In this document: positions 45,110 through 54,232 of the stretch, piece after piece | How the letters are laid out: every line of letters starts with the position of its first letter | Position numbering within the stretch: the stretch's first letter is position 1 | Origin: Lachnospiraceae bacterium | GTDB lineage: Bacteria; Bacillota; Clostridia; Lachnospirales; Lachnospiraceae | Length of the DNA: 64,000 nt | NCBI GenBank assembly: GCA_016287095.1 | Contig: JAEEVK010000008.1 | Span: forward strand, 1 to 64,000 | Reading direction: 5' to 3' | Notes under the pieces: generated by a model | The model's database searches: none | What the model saw: only the letters and a program-made list of their open reading frames with translations | Told to the model about the DNA's origin: nothing | Made by a program: the position numbers and the translations under genes

Positions 45110-45487
45110 ATGACAATGAAATCATTTTCGATGAAGGTAATCACAACTATTATGACAGTAGTTGTTTTCGCATCAGTATTTGGACATAAATTTGCATATG
45201 CATCGAGCAATGTAGATTACAGCAAATACTTTACAGTATTTGAACAGGCAGGTGAAAACGGAGAAGATATAACTTTTTCTAAGATTGCTATAACAAGAGG
45301 TGATTATGAAAATTTACAGATAACCTATAGGAAATATGGATATGATAAGTTGGTAAAGGTTATGTGTTATTGCAATCCGGTAATAAAAAAGTATATCGGT
45401 TATCTGGATGTAAGCAAATATGAAAGCGAGGAAGAAAAAAAGACAGCAACGATAGATACATTTTACTTCGTTTATAATCGGAATTAA
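45110..45487 (+). CDS. Small secreted protein
   Basis: 125 residues. A signal peptide ends at FAYA-SS, so the mature protein is about 95 residues, exported, with many Tyr and Lys and two Cys close together (MCYC). No known domain. It may share a transcript with the 36-residue ORF 33 nt upstream. The ribosome site is weak; an ATG two codons later is the other choice. Confidence 0.6.
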   Translation: MTMKSFSMKVITTIMTVVVFASVFGHKFAYASSNVDYSKYFTVFEQAGENGEDITFSKIAITRGDYENLQITYRKYGYDKLVKVMCYCNPVIKKYIGYLDVSKYESEEEKKTATIDTFYFVYNRN

Positions 45488-45491
45488 CAAA

Positions 45492-45530
45492 GATGCAGGA
45501 ATGAGAGAAATCTTATCCCTGCATTTTTTG
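45492..45530 (+). terminator. Terminator after the small secreted protein gene
   Basis: ATGCAGG with CCTGCAT as the outer stem and TGAGA/TCTTA inside, then TTTTTT. Confidence 0.75.
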
Positions 45531-45549
45531 TGTAAAAAAGCATTGATAT

Positions 45550-45578
45550 TTGACGAAAACGCCTTTTTTTGGTATACT
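45550..45578 (+). promoter_or_regulatory. Promoter of the GGDEF-EAL gene
   Basis: TTGACG, 17-nt spacer, TATACT. It lies after a terminator and about 135 nt before the start; the leader contains a short open stretch with no start codon (45585-45679). Confidence 0.65.
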
Positions 45579-45714
45579 TTATGAACTGGCAAGTCTGTAT
45601 TCGTTTGATATACTGGATAAGGCGGCCTATTATCGTAATCATCCCGAGAAGGACCGTAGGGCAAGGAAAAGCAACTGAACCGAAATATAACTAATAGCGT
45701 GAAAGGAAATGCGC

Positions 45715-47454
45715 ATGGCTATAAAAAACGACAAAAAAAATGGGAAAGGGATACTGGAGAAAACACTGGAGCGTCTTGCAAAGAGAAGGAAAGCGCCTGT
45801 GTATGTATTTGTGCTGCTGTTGCTGCTGTATTTGGCTTCAGCAATCATAGTTAGGCTTACGGCTGGATCCCAGGATGTGGTGATGCTTGGGGGGAATCCG
45901 CTATATATTTATACTTTCGCAGGCGTTTTTTCATCGGTTTCCAATTTGTGCGTTGTACTTATGGTGATTTTTTGCGGAAAACTCGGATACATCATTTCCG
46001 TTATAGTTTTGCTTGGCCAGTTCCCTATGATGCTGGTGGGGATATTGCATGGAAACCTGAGCAGCCTGCCGGGGTTTTTTGCCAATGCACTTACGCTTAT
46101 AGTAGTTGTTGTCATTTACCTTACAAACCGGAAGATAGAAGAATATCAGCACAAAATGCAGGAACAGGCGACCACGGATGTACTGACAGGCCTGCCTAAC
46201 GGCTTTGCAAGCAGCGCGCTGATAAATGAACTGATCCGGCGCAACAGCCCTTTCTCAAATGCTACGATCAATATCAATAATTTCAAGATCATCAATGATA
46301 CTATGGGGTTTGAAATAGGAAATAAGGTATTGCTTGAGATTTCATCAAAGTGGAGAAAGATTGCTGATGAAGGGCTTTCCGGGACGTTGGATTTTGTCTC
46401 GCGAATTAACGGGGATGAGTTTTCTTTAGTCGTACGCGGTTATGATTCGATAGAAGATGTAGAAAAGACCATAAAGAAATATGAAAGCGTACTGGAAGAG
46501 AAAATGCTGATAGACGGATATGAGGTCTTTGTTAATGCAAGCTTCGGATATGCTGCATTCCCTTTGGATGCGACGGAGTTTGATACCCTGATAAACTATT
46601 CAGTGGCAGCGATGAAAGAGATCAAGCGTATTAACAGCAGCGAGCATATCCTGCGTTTTACTCCGGAATTGCTGAAAGACAAGAAATCACTTGTGATCGA
46701 CAACAAAGTCCGTTATGCACTGGAGAATGATATGATCGGTTTCAACCTTCAGCCACAGTACGATATGTCTCATAAACTGCGAGGCTTTGAGGCGCTTGCG
46801 CGTATGAAGGACAATGAAGGTAACAGCATAAGTCCCGTGGAATTCATCCCGGCGGCAGAAAGATTGGGCATGATTGACAGCCTTGATCTGATGGTATACA
46901 GGAAATCTGCTATATTTATAGGAGAGCTTATCAGAGAGACAGGTTCTGATATTACATTAAGCATTAATGCATCGGTAAAGCATCTGATGAAAAGCGGATT
47001 TGCACAGGAAATACGCAGCCTGCTGGAAGACAGCGGGATTCCACCAAAGCAGCTTGAAATTGAGATCACGGAATCCATACTGATCGAATCTGCAGAAAAG
47101 GCGGCGGACTGTCTGAATGAACTGAAGGATATGGGCATCCGGATAGCCATAGATGATTTTGGAACCGGATATTCCTCGTTAAGCTATCTGAACAGTTTCC
47201 CTTCAGATATCCTCAAGATTGATAAATCCTTTATAGACAAGATGAATGACAGTGATTCTTCCGAGAAGTATGTGGAGGCGATCATTTCACTTGCGCATGT
47301 ATTGGATCTGGAAGTAATCGCTGAGGGAGTAGAGGAGCCGGAACAGCTGAAAACTCTGAGCAATATTCACTGTGATTATATTCAGGGATTTATCTGGGGA
47401 AAACCTCTTACACAGGATGAGGCAGAAAAACTGCTGACGGAATCGGGTTTGTAA
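45715..47454 (+). CDS. Membrane-bound GGDEF-EAL cyclic-di-GMP protein
   Basis: 579 residues from the second ATG, which has the better distance to AAAGG. Residues 30-140 hold four membrane helices. The GGDEF domain begins with TDVLTGLPNGFA; its active-site motif is NGDEF (about 232-236), so the first Gly is Asn and cyclase activity is doubtful. The EAL domain keeps FEALARM (metal Glu), SINASVKHL, DDFGTGYSSLSYL and AEGVEE, all needed to hydrolyse c-di-GMP. It is most likely a phosphodiesterase with a regulatory GGDEF part. It has its own promoter. Confidence 0.9.
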   Translation: MAIKNDKKNGKGILEKTLERLAKRRKAPVYVFVLLLLLYLASAIIVRLTAGSQDVVMLGGNPLYIYTFAGVFSSVSNLCVVLMVIFCGKLGYIISVIVLLGQFPMMLVGILHGNLSSLPGFFANALTLIVVVVIYLTNRKIEEYQHKMQEQATTDVLTGLPNGFASSALINELIRRNSPFSNATININNFKIINDTMGFEIGNKVLLEISSKWRKIADEGLSGTLDFVSRINGDEFSLVVRGYDSIEDVEKTIKKYESVLEEKMLIDGYEVFVNASFGYAAFPLDATEFDTLINYSVAAMKEIKRINSSEHILRFTPELLKDKKSLVIDNKVRYALENDMIGFNLQPQYDMSHKLRGFEALARMKDNEGNSISPVEFIPAAERLGMIDSLDLMVYRKSAIFIGELIRETGSDITLSINASVKHLMKSGFAQEIRSLLEDSGIPPKQLEIEITESILIESAEKAADCLNELKDMGIRIAIDDFGTGYSSLSYLNSFPSDILKIDKSFIDKMNDSDSSEKYVEAIISLAHVLDLEVIAEGVEEPEQLKTLSNIHCDYIQGFIWGKPLTQDEAEKLLTESGL

Positions 47455-47480
47455 AAAGAATTATATTTGGAGATATTATT

Positions 47481-48152
47481 ATGGCTTCGTGGATGGTACA
47501 TCTGAGGATTGCAGATGAAATACTCAAAAGAATGAAGGGACTGGATGAGACTGCTTTTGTTATCGGAAATATAGCTCCTGACAGTGGTGTTCCAAATGAG
47601 GATTGGTCTATGTATTTCCCACCAAAGAATGTTTCACATTTTAAGACCAGACCGGAGGATGAGCTTTTTTTCGATGTTAATGAGTATAAGAAACAGTATT
47701 TCTCTGATGAAAAGATAAAGGGATATGATAAAAGGCATTACTCCTTCTTTTTGGGGTACTATGTACATCTTTTGAGTGACATAGAGTGGACTTTAAAAAT
47801 CTATTTTCCTAATGTTTCCGAAGAAAAGGGCAAAGAAGTCAATAAAACAAAGAATGAATTGCTATGGGAAAATAAAGCGGATTGGTATGATCTGGATTTC
47901 CTATACCTTGAAGAACATCCGGACTTTAAAGCTTTTCACATATATGAGACCGCAGAGAGCCTGAACAACGACTATATGGATATCTTTAGCAAGGATGCTT
48001 TTGAGAATAGGCGAGAATATATCTGCGGTTTTTACAGAGGCGGTAAGCACGGTGATCTGCATAGAGAATATAAGCATTTAACACCTGAAGACGCAGACCG
48101 GTTTGTAAAGGAAACCGTAGATAAAATAATGCTTGAAATTAAAAATCTGTAA
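47481..48152 (+). CDS. Zinc-dependent phospholipase C-like protein, paralogue 2
   Basis: 223 residues starting MASWMVHLRIADEI, the standard beginning of this group. GNIAPDSGVPNE, SHFKTRP, HYSFFLGYYVHLLSDIEW carry the likely metal-binding His and Asp residues. It is distantly related to the protein at 37195. The domain is predicted to be an all-helical hydrolase with zinc; no activity is proven. A TTTGGAG site precedes the ATG; there is no signal peptide. Confidence 0.75.
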   Translation: MASWMVHLRIADEILKRMKGLDETAFVIGNIAPDSGVPNEDWSMYFPPKNVSHFKTRPEDELFFDVNEYKKQYFSDEKIKGYDKRHYSFFLGYYVHLLSDIEWTLKIYFPNVSEEKGKEVNKTKNELLWENKADWYDLDFLYLEEHPDFKAFHIYETAESLNNDYMDIFSKDAFENRREYICGFYRGGKHGDLHREYKHLTPEDADRFVKETVDKIMLEIKNL

Positions 48153-48190
48153 TTAAATACTAAGAAGAATAAATAATTTGGAGAAAACAT

Positions 48191-48715
48191 ATGAAAGTAT
48201 TTTTTGAAACTGAACGTGTTCTGGTGAGAAGGCTTGAGCCTGAAGACGCCGAACGTTTATATGAAAATCACGCAGAGGAAAAAGTGAAGAAATGGTTCCC
48301 GAATGAAAGTTACGCCGATTTAAACGAAGCTAAAGATGCTATTCAGTTTTTTGGAGATTGTGTTGACAATGATCATCTGCCTTTTGTTCTTGCGGTTCAA
48401 TTAAAAGAGACAGGCGAACTGATCGGTGACACCGGTGTGAGCGAAGTTGAGGGACAACCGGAGGCAGTTGAGATCGGTTACCAGATTTGTGAAAAATACA
48501 GTGGAAGGGGACTTGCAACAGAGGTCTTAAATGCCATGACGGAATTTTCATTTGCCAAATTCAATGCAACTATCAGTTATGGTCGTGTTGTCCATGGAAA
48601 TGCAGCATCGGCAAGAGTGCTGGAAAAGGCTGGTTACATGTTTGTAAATGAGGAACAGGGAGCCGAGGATGACCCTTACGGCAACGGCATGTTGGTGTAT
48701 AAGCGGGAGATTTGA
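48191..48715 (+). CDS. GNAT acetyltransferase (RimJ/RimL type)
   Basis: 174 residues. The start ETERVLVRRLEPEDAERLYEN is typical of RimJ/RimL-like GNATs. The acetyl-CoA site is seen in GYQICEKYSGRGLATEVL (R/Q-x-x-G-x-A-like loop), followed by HGNAASARVLEKAGYMF. Substrate unknown; may be a ribosomal protein, antibiotic or metabolite. It follows its neighbour by 38 nt. Confidence 0.85.
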   Translation: MKVFFETERVLVRRLEPEDAERLYENHAEEKVKKWFPNESYADLNEAKDAIQFFGDCVDNDHLPFVLAVQLKETGELIGDTGVSEVEGQPEAVEIGYQICEKYSGRGLATEVLNAMTEFSFAKFNATISYGRVVHGNAASARVLEKAGYMFVNEEQGAEDDPYGNGMLVYKREI

Positions 48716-48754
48716 AAACTTAAAAAGCTGGAAATGATCTGGCGGAGGAGATTA

Positions 48755-50104
48755 ATGGAGACCAGAGAAGAATTAGATAAGCGCCTTGTGGCGGTGACAC
48801 CAAGCGAAAGGCAGATTAAGTTTCAAGAGACGGAGTTTTATGCCTTTGTACATTTTACGGTGAATACCTTTACTGATAAAGAATGGGGGGATGGGACTGA
48901 GAATCCTGCCATTTTTAATCCCAAAAAACTGAATGCAGAGCAGTGGGTAAAGGCTATCGTGGACGCAGGAATGCGGGGACTTATACTGACTTGCAAGCAT
49001 CATGACGGATTTTGTCTCTGGCCAAGTAAGCTTACAAACCATACTGTTGCATATAGTCCGTTTGAAAGGGACATAGTGCGCGAAGTTTCTGATGCCTGCA
49101 GAAAATATGGAATCAAATTTGGTGTGTATCTGTCCCCATGGGATCGGAATAGTAAGTTATACGGTCAGGGAAAGGCCTATGATGACTTTTTCGTTGGACA
49201 GCTAAAAGAACTTCTGACTGGTTATGGGAATATTTTTTGCGTATGGGTTGACGGTGCCTGTGGAGAAGGCGAGAACGGAAAGAAACAGTTTTATGATTGG
49301 GACCGATATTATGCTGTGATACGTGAACTGCAGCCGGAGGCTTGCATTAACGTCTGCGGACCGGATATCAGATGGTGTGGTAATGAGGCAGGGCACACCA
49401 GGCCGGCTGAATGGAGCGTTGTTCCGGCGAGAACGAGGGATACGGAAAAGATAGCAGAAAACAGTCAAAAGGAAGATAATGAAGAGTTCCGACAGAGAAA
49501 GATCAGTGCCTGGGACCAGGATCTGGGTAGCAGAGGACTATTGGAAAAAGAACATGAGCTTGTCTGGTATCCGGCGGAGGTCAACACCTCAATCCGTCCG
49601 GGTTGGTTTTGGCATGAGAGCGAGAATGACAAGGTTCGCCCACTTCAGGATTTAATTCACGTTTATGAGAATTCTGTTGGCGGAAATTCGACTTTTTTGT
49701 TGAACATACCACCGACAAATGAAGGCCTATTTCATGAAAATGACGTGAAGAGACTCCATGAGATTGGGGAATATCTTCGCAAGGAATACGCTGTGAATCT
49801 GGCAGAGCAAAGCGGGGCAAGCATCGAGACAGGGGAAAACGGAAAAACAGTTTTGGTGCGACTTTCAAAAGTCAGTGCGGTCTCACATGTTGTGCTGCAG
49901 GAAGATATCAGGTTTAGCCAGCGTGTGGAGAGCTTCCATATTGAAGCACAGCTGGATGGGGTGTACAAGACGGTATATAGCGGAACCGTAATCGGCTATA
50001 AGAAGATTATAACGTTTGAACCTGCTATGTATACGGATTCCCTGAGAATCATAATCGAGGATAGCCGAAAGGATCCGAAAGTAATGTTTGTGGGGGTTTA
50101 TTGA
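48755..50104 (+). CDS. GH29 alpha-L-fucosidase-like enzyme
   Basis: 449 residues from the ATG 4 nt after GGAGGAG. Features of GH29: HFTVNTFTDKEWGDG, LTCKHHDGFCLW (conserved His-His), GVYLSPWDRN, and the nucleophile Asp166 in VWVDGACGEG. The C-terminal 100 residues form a beta domain, and LLNIPPTNEG is the typical end of the barrel. It has no signal peptide, so it should act on imported fucosylated sugars. Specificity (alpha-1,2/1,3/1,4) cannot be read. Confidence 0.9.
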   Translation: METREELDKRLVAVTPSERQIKFQETEFYAFVHFTVNTFTDKEWGDGTENPAIFNPKKLNAEQWVKAIVDAGMRGLILTCKHHDGFCLWPSKLTNHTVAYSPFERDIVREVSDACRKYGIKFGVYLSPWDRNSKLYGQGKAYDDFFVGQLKELLTGYGNIFCVWVDGACGEGENGKKQFYDWDRYYAVIRELQPEACINVCGPDIRWCGNEAGHTRPAEWSVVPARTRDTEKIAENSQKEDNEEFRQRKISAWDQDLGSRGLLEKEHELVWYPAEVNTSIRPGWFWHESENDKVRPLQDLIHVYENSVGGNSTFLLNIPPTNEGLFHENDVKRLHEIGEYLRKEYAVNLAEQSGASIETGENGKTVLVRLSKVSAVSHVVLQEDIRFSQRVESFHIEAQLDGVYKTVYSGTVIGYKKIITFEPAMYTDSLRIIIEDSRKDPKVMFVGVY

Positions 50105-50132
50105 CATTAAATCTAATAGTATAATGAATTGA

Positions 50133-50193
50133 ATTGCTACTATAATAGCATTTATTGACAGTTTTCAATAAAAATTGCTATAATAGTAGCAAT
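50133..50193. promoter_or_regulatory. Strong promoter inside a large inverted repeat (operator)
   Basis: TTGACA (50155) and TATAAT (50179) with an 18-nt spacer, drives the operon that starts at 50231. The two arms, ATTGCTACTATAATAGCA and its inverse, agree at 17 of 18 positions; each arm is itself nearly palindromic (TTGCTA-N6-TAGCAA). An inner TTTATTGA/TCAATAAA pair is also inverted. The right arm covers the -10 box, so a dimeric repressor bound there would block transcription. The regulator is not in this operon. Confidence 0.8.
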
Positions 50194-50230
50194 ATTAATA
50201 TTGAGAAAACTTTAGAGAGAGGTTTTTTGT

Positions 50231-50677
50231 ATGGTACGTGAAGCAAAAAAAGATGATCTGGATGCTTTATTGAAATTATATTTGTTTTTACATGAAGAAA
50301 GTACTCCGGAGCACAATACTCATCTTGAAGAAACATGGAATCAGATTATCGGAGATCCAAACCACCATCTGATAGTCAATGAGATACACGGACAGATTGT
50401 TTCATCCTGTGTTTGTGTTATAATACCGAATCTTACAAGAAATGTCAGACCGTATGCTTTTGTGGAAAATGTCGTAACACATGCGGACTATCGTAAAAAA
50501 GGGTATGCTGGAGAATGCCTGGATTATGCAAGGAAGATTGCGGAGCAGGAAAACTGTTATAAGATGATGCTGCTTACCGGATCAAAGAGACCGGAAACAT
50601 TGCACTTTTATGAGAAAGCAGGATATAACAGCTCTGACAAGACTGCTTTTGTTCAGTGGCTGGGAATTGATAAATGA
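50231..50677 (+). CDS. GNAT acetyltransferase
   Basis: 148 residues. VREAKKDDLDALLKLYLFLHEE opens as in this family; VENVVTHADYRKKGYAGECLDYAR is the acetyl-CoA binding segment, and LTGSKRPETLHFYEKAGY is the typical C-terminal signature. GAGAGAGG precedes the start. First gene behind the operator-promoter at 50133, so it may be induced by the compound it modifies. Confidence 0.87.
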   Translation: MVREAKKDDLDALLKLYLFLHEESTPEHNTHLEETWNQIIGDPNHHLIVNEIHGQIVSSCVCVIIPNLTRNVRPYAFVENVVTHADYRKKGYAGECLDYARKIAEQENCYKMMLLTGSKRPETLHFYEKAGYNSSDKTAFVQWLGIDK

Positions 50678-50745
50678 CACATTTCTGGTATTATTGTGTC
50701 TCTTTGGCTTTACATATTTACTAGTAAAAAGTTGGGGGAAACTAA

Positions 50746-51564
50746 ATGCGAACACTTTATCTGTCCGATCTGGATGGAACATTATTGCAAAGTAATGAGA
50801 AAACGTCTGATTTTACAAACAGAACAGTAAATACTCTGGTAAAAAAAGGGCTTCTGTTTTCTTATGCTACAGCCCGCTCATATATTACTGCAAAGAAAGT
50901 AACAAAGGGATTGGATGCCAAGATCCCTCTTATAGTATACAATGGAGCCTTTATCATTGATAATGCTACAGGGGAAATCTTACTGTCAAATTATTTTGAT
51001 AAAACCATTATTGTACTTCTTAACAGATTATTCTCTTTGAATATATATCCGATAGTATATTCGATGATAGATGGAAAAGAAAAATTTTCATTTGTTCCCG
51101 ATTTATGTACTCTGGGTATGAATGCTTTTATTGACAGCAGGAAAGGAGATATCCGGACTAACATAGTCAGGGAAGCCGGTGAGTTAAAGAATGGAAATAT
51201 CTTTTATGTGACATGCATAAATGAGCCTGAGAAGCTTGCCCCCCTTTATGAAGAGTATAAAGACGTATTTCACTGCGTATATCAGCAGGATATCTATACC
51301 GGTTATCAGTGGCTGGAAATAATGCCTAAATCGGCATCAAAAGCGAATGCGCTGATGCAGCTTAAAGCCTTTCTCAGTTGTGACAGGGTGGTTGCATTTG
51401 GAGACGGGAAAAATGACATAGACCTGTTTGAAGCTGCTGACGAAGGATATGCTGTCAGTAATGCAAACGAAGATCTGAAAAAGATTGCTACCGGAATCAT
51501 CATGTCCAATAATGAAGATGGGGTGGCGAAATGGCTTTCGAAAAATGCTGTTTTGAACGTTTGA
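50746..51564 (+). CDS. Cof-type HAD phosphatase
   Basis: 272 residues. Motif I is YLSDLDGTLLQSNEK, motif II SYATARS (Thr), a cap domain of the Cof/YbjI type (residues 80-190), the Lys of motif III in KASKANAL, and GDGKNDIDLFE as motif IV. Such enzymes dephosphorylate sugar phosphates, FMN or pyridoxal phosphate. A GGGGG site precedes the ATG. Confidence 0.87.
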   Translation: MRTLYLSDLDGTLLQSNEKTSDFTNRTVNTLVKKGLLFSYATARSYITAKKVTKGLDAKIPLIVYNGAFIIDNATGEILLSNYFDKTIIVLLNRLFSLNIYPIVYSMIDGKEKFSFVPDLCTLGMNAFIDSRKGDIRTNIVREAGELKNGNIFYVTCINEPEKLAPLYEEYKDVFHCVYQQDIYTGYQWLEIMPKSASKANALMQLKAFLSCDRVVAFGDGKNDIDLFEAADEGYAVSNANEDLKKIATGIIMSNNEDGVAKWLSKNAVLNV

Positions 51565-51589
51565 GAAGTGAAAGAAAAGGGATTTGTGT

Positions 51590-52249
51590 ATGGATAAGGA
51601 TTGGGCAGAGAAAAATAAAGAAATTCAGAAGTTGATATCTAAGGAAGCTACTTTTAATGAAGCTATAGATAAACTGATCGCATTCAGGGAAGAAATGTTT
51701 GGGCAGATAACATCAATCGTTGAAGGATATCCTGAGGAGGCTTTTTATCAGATGCCGTTTGCAAAAGCAACCGGATATCACAGCAAAACACTTGCATATT
51801 CAATATGGCATATATACAGGATAGAGGATATTGTTGCACATGAGATTATCATGGAGGATGAACAGGTACTGTTTAAGAAGGATTATCTTAAGAAGACAGC
51901 ATCTCCAATAATCACGACCGGAAATGAACTCGAAGGTGAAGAGATAACTGAATTTTCGAAGAAGCTGAATGTGAAGGAACTTTATCTGTTTGCGAAGGCA
52001 GTAAAGGATTCCAGTAATAAGTTTCTTAAAAAATTAAGCTATAAGGATTTGAAGAGGAAATTTACTGACGAAACAAAACAGAAGCTTGTAAAGACCAAAT
52101 GCGTCAGTGCCGATGAAAATGCTGTTTGGCTCATCGATTACTGGTGTAATAAGGATTTAAAAGGGCTTATTCTGATGCCTTTTTCACGTCACTGGATCAT
52201 GCATATAGAAGCTATGCGACGCATAAAGGACAAAATAAAAATCATTTAA
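51590..52249 (+). CDS. DinB-like four-helix bundle protein
   Basis: 219 residues. The helices carry His residues as in DinB/YfiT-like proteins: YSIWHIYRIEDIVAHEII and SRHWIMHIEAMRRIKD. These folds often bind a divalent metal and act as thiol-dependent transferases or stress proteins. No closer relative is recognised. AAAGGG lies before the ATG; 25 nt from the HAD gene and 12 nt from the phosphatase gene, so likely cotranscribed. Confidence 0.6.
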   Translation: MDKDWAEKNKEIQKLISKEATFNEAIDKLIAFREEMFGQITSIVEGYPEEAFYQMPFAKATGYHSKTLAYSIWHIYRIEDIVAHEIIMEDEQVLFKKDYLKKTASPIITTGNELEGEEITEFSKKLNVKELYLFAKAVKDSSNKFLKKLSYKDLKRKFTDETKQKLVKTKCVSADENAVWLIDYWCNKDLKGLILMPFSRHWIMHIEAMRRIKDKIKII

Positions 52250-52261
52250 TTAGGAGAAAGT

Positions 52262-52843
52262 ATGGCATCAATCCTAAAATCTACACTTAATACCCGTTTT
52301 TTGCCCACCGGCAATATGAAATATATCAGAAGTGATTATCCGGGAAAACTGACAGATGATGAAGTAGACTGGCTGCATAAAAACAATATAACCACTATCG
52401 TAGATCTACGTGAAGAGAAAGAATATATAGCAAAGTCATGCAGGCTTGAAAATGAAGAAGGGTTTATATATTATCATATGCCCGTAACCGGCGGTGGGGA
52501 TACGCCCGAATCTCCTGAGGCTGTTGGAAAGGCATATCTTGGTATGCTGGATGAACAGATGGATAATATTATAAACACCATAATGCATGCGAAGAGTAAT
52601 GTTATGTATTTCTGCGGAGCAGGGAAAGACAGGACAGGTGTTGTATCTGCTATACTTCTTAAAAAATCAGGATACAGTGATGAGGTGATCATAGATGATT
52701 ATATAGAAACCAAAGATAACCTGATGGGGTTCTTAACTTCTTATGTCAAAGATCATCCTGAAGTAGATATTAATATCATTATTCCTAATGAGAATAATAT
52801 CAAGAAGGTTTTGGAGGCTATAAAAAGTAAGAGGGGGAAGTGA
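52262..52843 (+). CDS. Protein tyrosine/dual-specificity phosphatase-like
   Basis: 193 residues. The P-loop is CGAGKDRTG with catalytic Cys118 and Arg124, and the N-terminal TTIVDLREEKE holds an Asp-Leu-Arg typical of the tyrosine phosphatase group (Y_phosphatase3/LMW-like outer fold). LIPs of this type dephosphorylate phosphotyrosine or phosphoinositides in the cytoplasm. It precedes the methyltransferase gene by one base, so they are coupled. Confidence 0.85.
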   Translation: MASILKSTLNTRFLPTGNMKYIRSDYPGKLTDDEVDWLHKNNITTIVDLREEKEYIAKSCRLENEEGFIYYHMPVTGGGDTPESPEAVGKAYLGMLDEQMDNIINTIMHAKSNVMYFCGAGKDRTGVVSAILLKKSGYSDEVIIDDYIETKDNLMGFLTSYVKDHPEVDINIIIPNENNIKKVLEAIKSKRGK

Positions 52844-52844
52844 A

Positions 52845-53648
52845 ATGCCGGTAGACAAAGGTAAGGAGTGGACATTTGACACTGTAGCTGAATTATACGA
52901 AAAGATCAGGCCGGGTTATCCGGACGAACTGTATAATGCGATATTTGCTTACGCTCCGATAGATAAATCCTGCAGTGCTATAGAAGTAGGTATTGGAGGA
53001 GGACAGGCGACTTTGCCGTTTCTGAGAACTGGTTGTAATGTCACAGCAGTGGAATACGGAGAACAGCTTGCACAACTATGTAATGAGAAATTCAGGGACT
53101 TTTCGAATTTTTCTGCCATTACCGGAAAATTTGAGGATGTCAGTTTCCAAGCTGACCGCTATGATCTCATATACTCGGCATCGGCTTTCCACTGGGTACC
53201 TGAAGAAATAGGATATAAAAAGGTTTTCAATATCTTGAAGCCGGGCGGAGTATTTGCCAGGTTCGCCAACCATCCGTATCAAGCCAAAGATGATCCCGCA
53301 CTTTTTAATGATATCCAACTTGCATATGATGAGTATTATTATACATATTATAAAGATAAACAGAAAAGGAGCGCTTGTGAGTATACAGAAGAGCAGGCTG
53401 CCGAGAGAGCATTGATCGCTGAAAAATATGGTTTCACAGATATAACATATAAGTTATTCTACAGAACAAGGGTGCTTACTGCCGCTGAATACAGGGCTTT
53501 AATAGGGACATATTCCGATCATATCACGATAGAAGAAAGTATCAGGGAGAAGTTTTTTGATGCCGTAGAAAAAACAATCAATCGACATGGCGGAGTAATC
53601 TCAATCTATGATACTATAGATCTGCAGTTGGCTAGGAAACCGTTTTGA
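52845..53648 (+). CDS. Class I SAM-dependent methyltransferase
   Basis: 267 residues. AIEVGIGGGQATLPFL is motif I, VTAVEYGEQ post-I, LIYSASAFHWVP, and LKPGGVFARFANHPYQ motif III. It resembles the protein at 39365 in the N-terminus (IRPGYPDELY) and in the AFHW motif. The substrate is unknown. AGGGGGAAG serves as ribosome site within the end of the preceding gene. Confidence 0.87.
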   Translation: MPVDKGKEWTFDTVAELYEKIRPGYPDELYNAIFAYAPIDKSCSAIEVGIGGGQATLPFLRTGCNVTAVEYGEQLAQLCNEKFRDFSNFSAITGKFEDVSFQADRYDLIYSASAFHWVPEEIGYKKVFNILKPGGVFARFANHPYQAKDDPALFNDIQLAYDEYYYTYYKDKQKRSACEYTEEQAAERALIAEKYGFTDITYKLFYRTRVLTAAEYRALIGTYSDHITIEESIREKFFDAVEKTINRHGGVISIYDTIDLQLARKPF

Positions 53649-53695
53649 AATGATTTAAAATAGAAGAGAAAAGATTTGAAATAGGGGAATGGAAA

Positions 53696-54130
53696 ATGAA
53701 GCGTATATTTGCATGGGAACCGTGGTTCTTTATATTTTTCGGAGTTTTTCACATGCATAGGATTTGGGCGCTTGTAGACCGTCAATCCTACGCAGATTTT
53801 TGGATGGGAATATATGAGGAAAAGGGAGTTACCTATTTTATACTGATGGGGCTGCTTGCCGGTCTGTGCATACTTGGAATAGTTACATTCATACGTGAAC
53901 GTAAAGCTAATTACCTATGGCGCTGGATATATGTTTTTGGAGGAGCCTATGTCCTGTTTGATCTGTTTGCTATAGCAATAGGTCTTGAAATATGGAAGAA
54001 GTTGCTTTCAGCCATGTTTGATACTACGTCCGCATTATGGAATCCGATATGGATATTCTTCATTGTTCTTGGATGTGCAGTATTTGTACTTGGCATAAGA
54101 TTATTAGTGATACGGAAAAAAGAGAATTAA
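53696..54130 (+). CDS. Four-helix membrane protein
   Basis: 144 residues with hydrophobic helices near 9-25, 45-65, 78-98 and 115-138. Aromatic residues crowd the N-terminus (WEPWFFIFFGVFHMHRIW). No motif is recognised. It closes a run of small-enzyme genes; the next promoter begins just after it. Confidence 0.6.
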   Translation: MKRIFAWEPWFFIFFGVFHMHRIWALVDRQSYADFWMGIYEEKGVTYFILMGLLAGLCILGIVTFIRERKANYLWRWIYVFGGAYVLFDLFAIAIGLEIWKKLLSAMFDTTSALWNPIWIFFIVLGCAVFVLGIRLLVIRKKEN

Positions 54131-54148
54131 AAATTTAAAAAAAATATA

Positions 54149-54205
54149 TTGACAAATAATATGTAATATGTTACATTATTGACGAAAGGTAACATGTTAC
54201 ATATT
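54149..54205. promoter_or_regulatory. Promoter with inverted operator sites for the MarR-type operon
   Basis: TTGACA, 17-nt spacer, TACATT. AATATGTAATATGTT (54158) lies in the spacer and AACATGTTACATATT (54191) downstream; the second is the inverse of the first at 14 of 15 positions. The palindromic GTAACATGTTAC sits at 54189. This is a plausible autoregulation site for the MarR protein encoded second in the operon. Confidence 0.7.
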
Positions 54206-54232
54206 ATTTTGTTCTAAATTAAGGAGTTTTAA

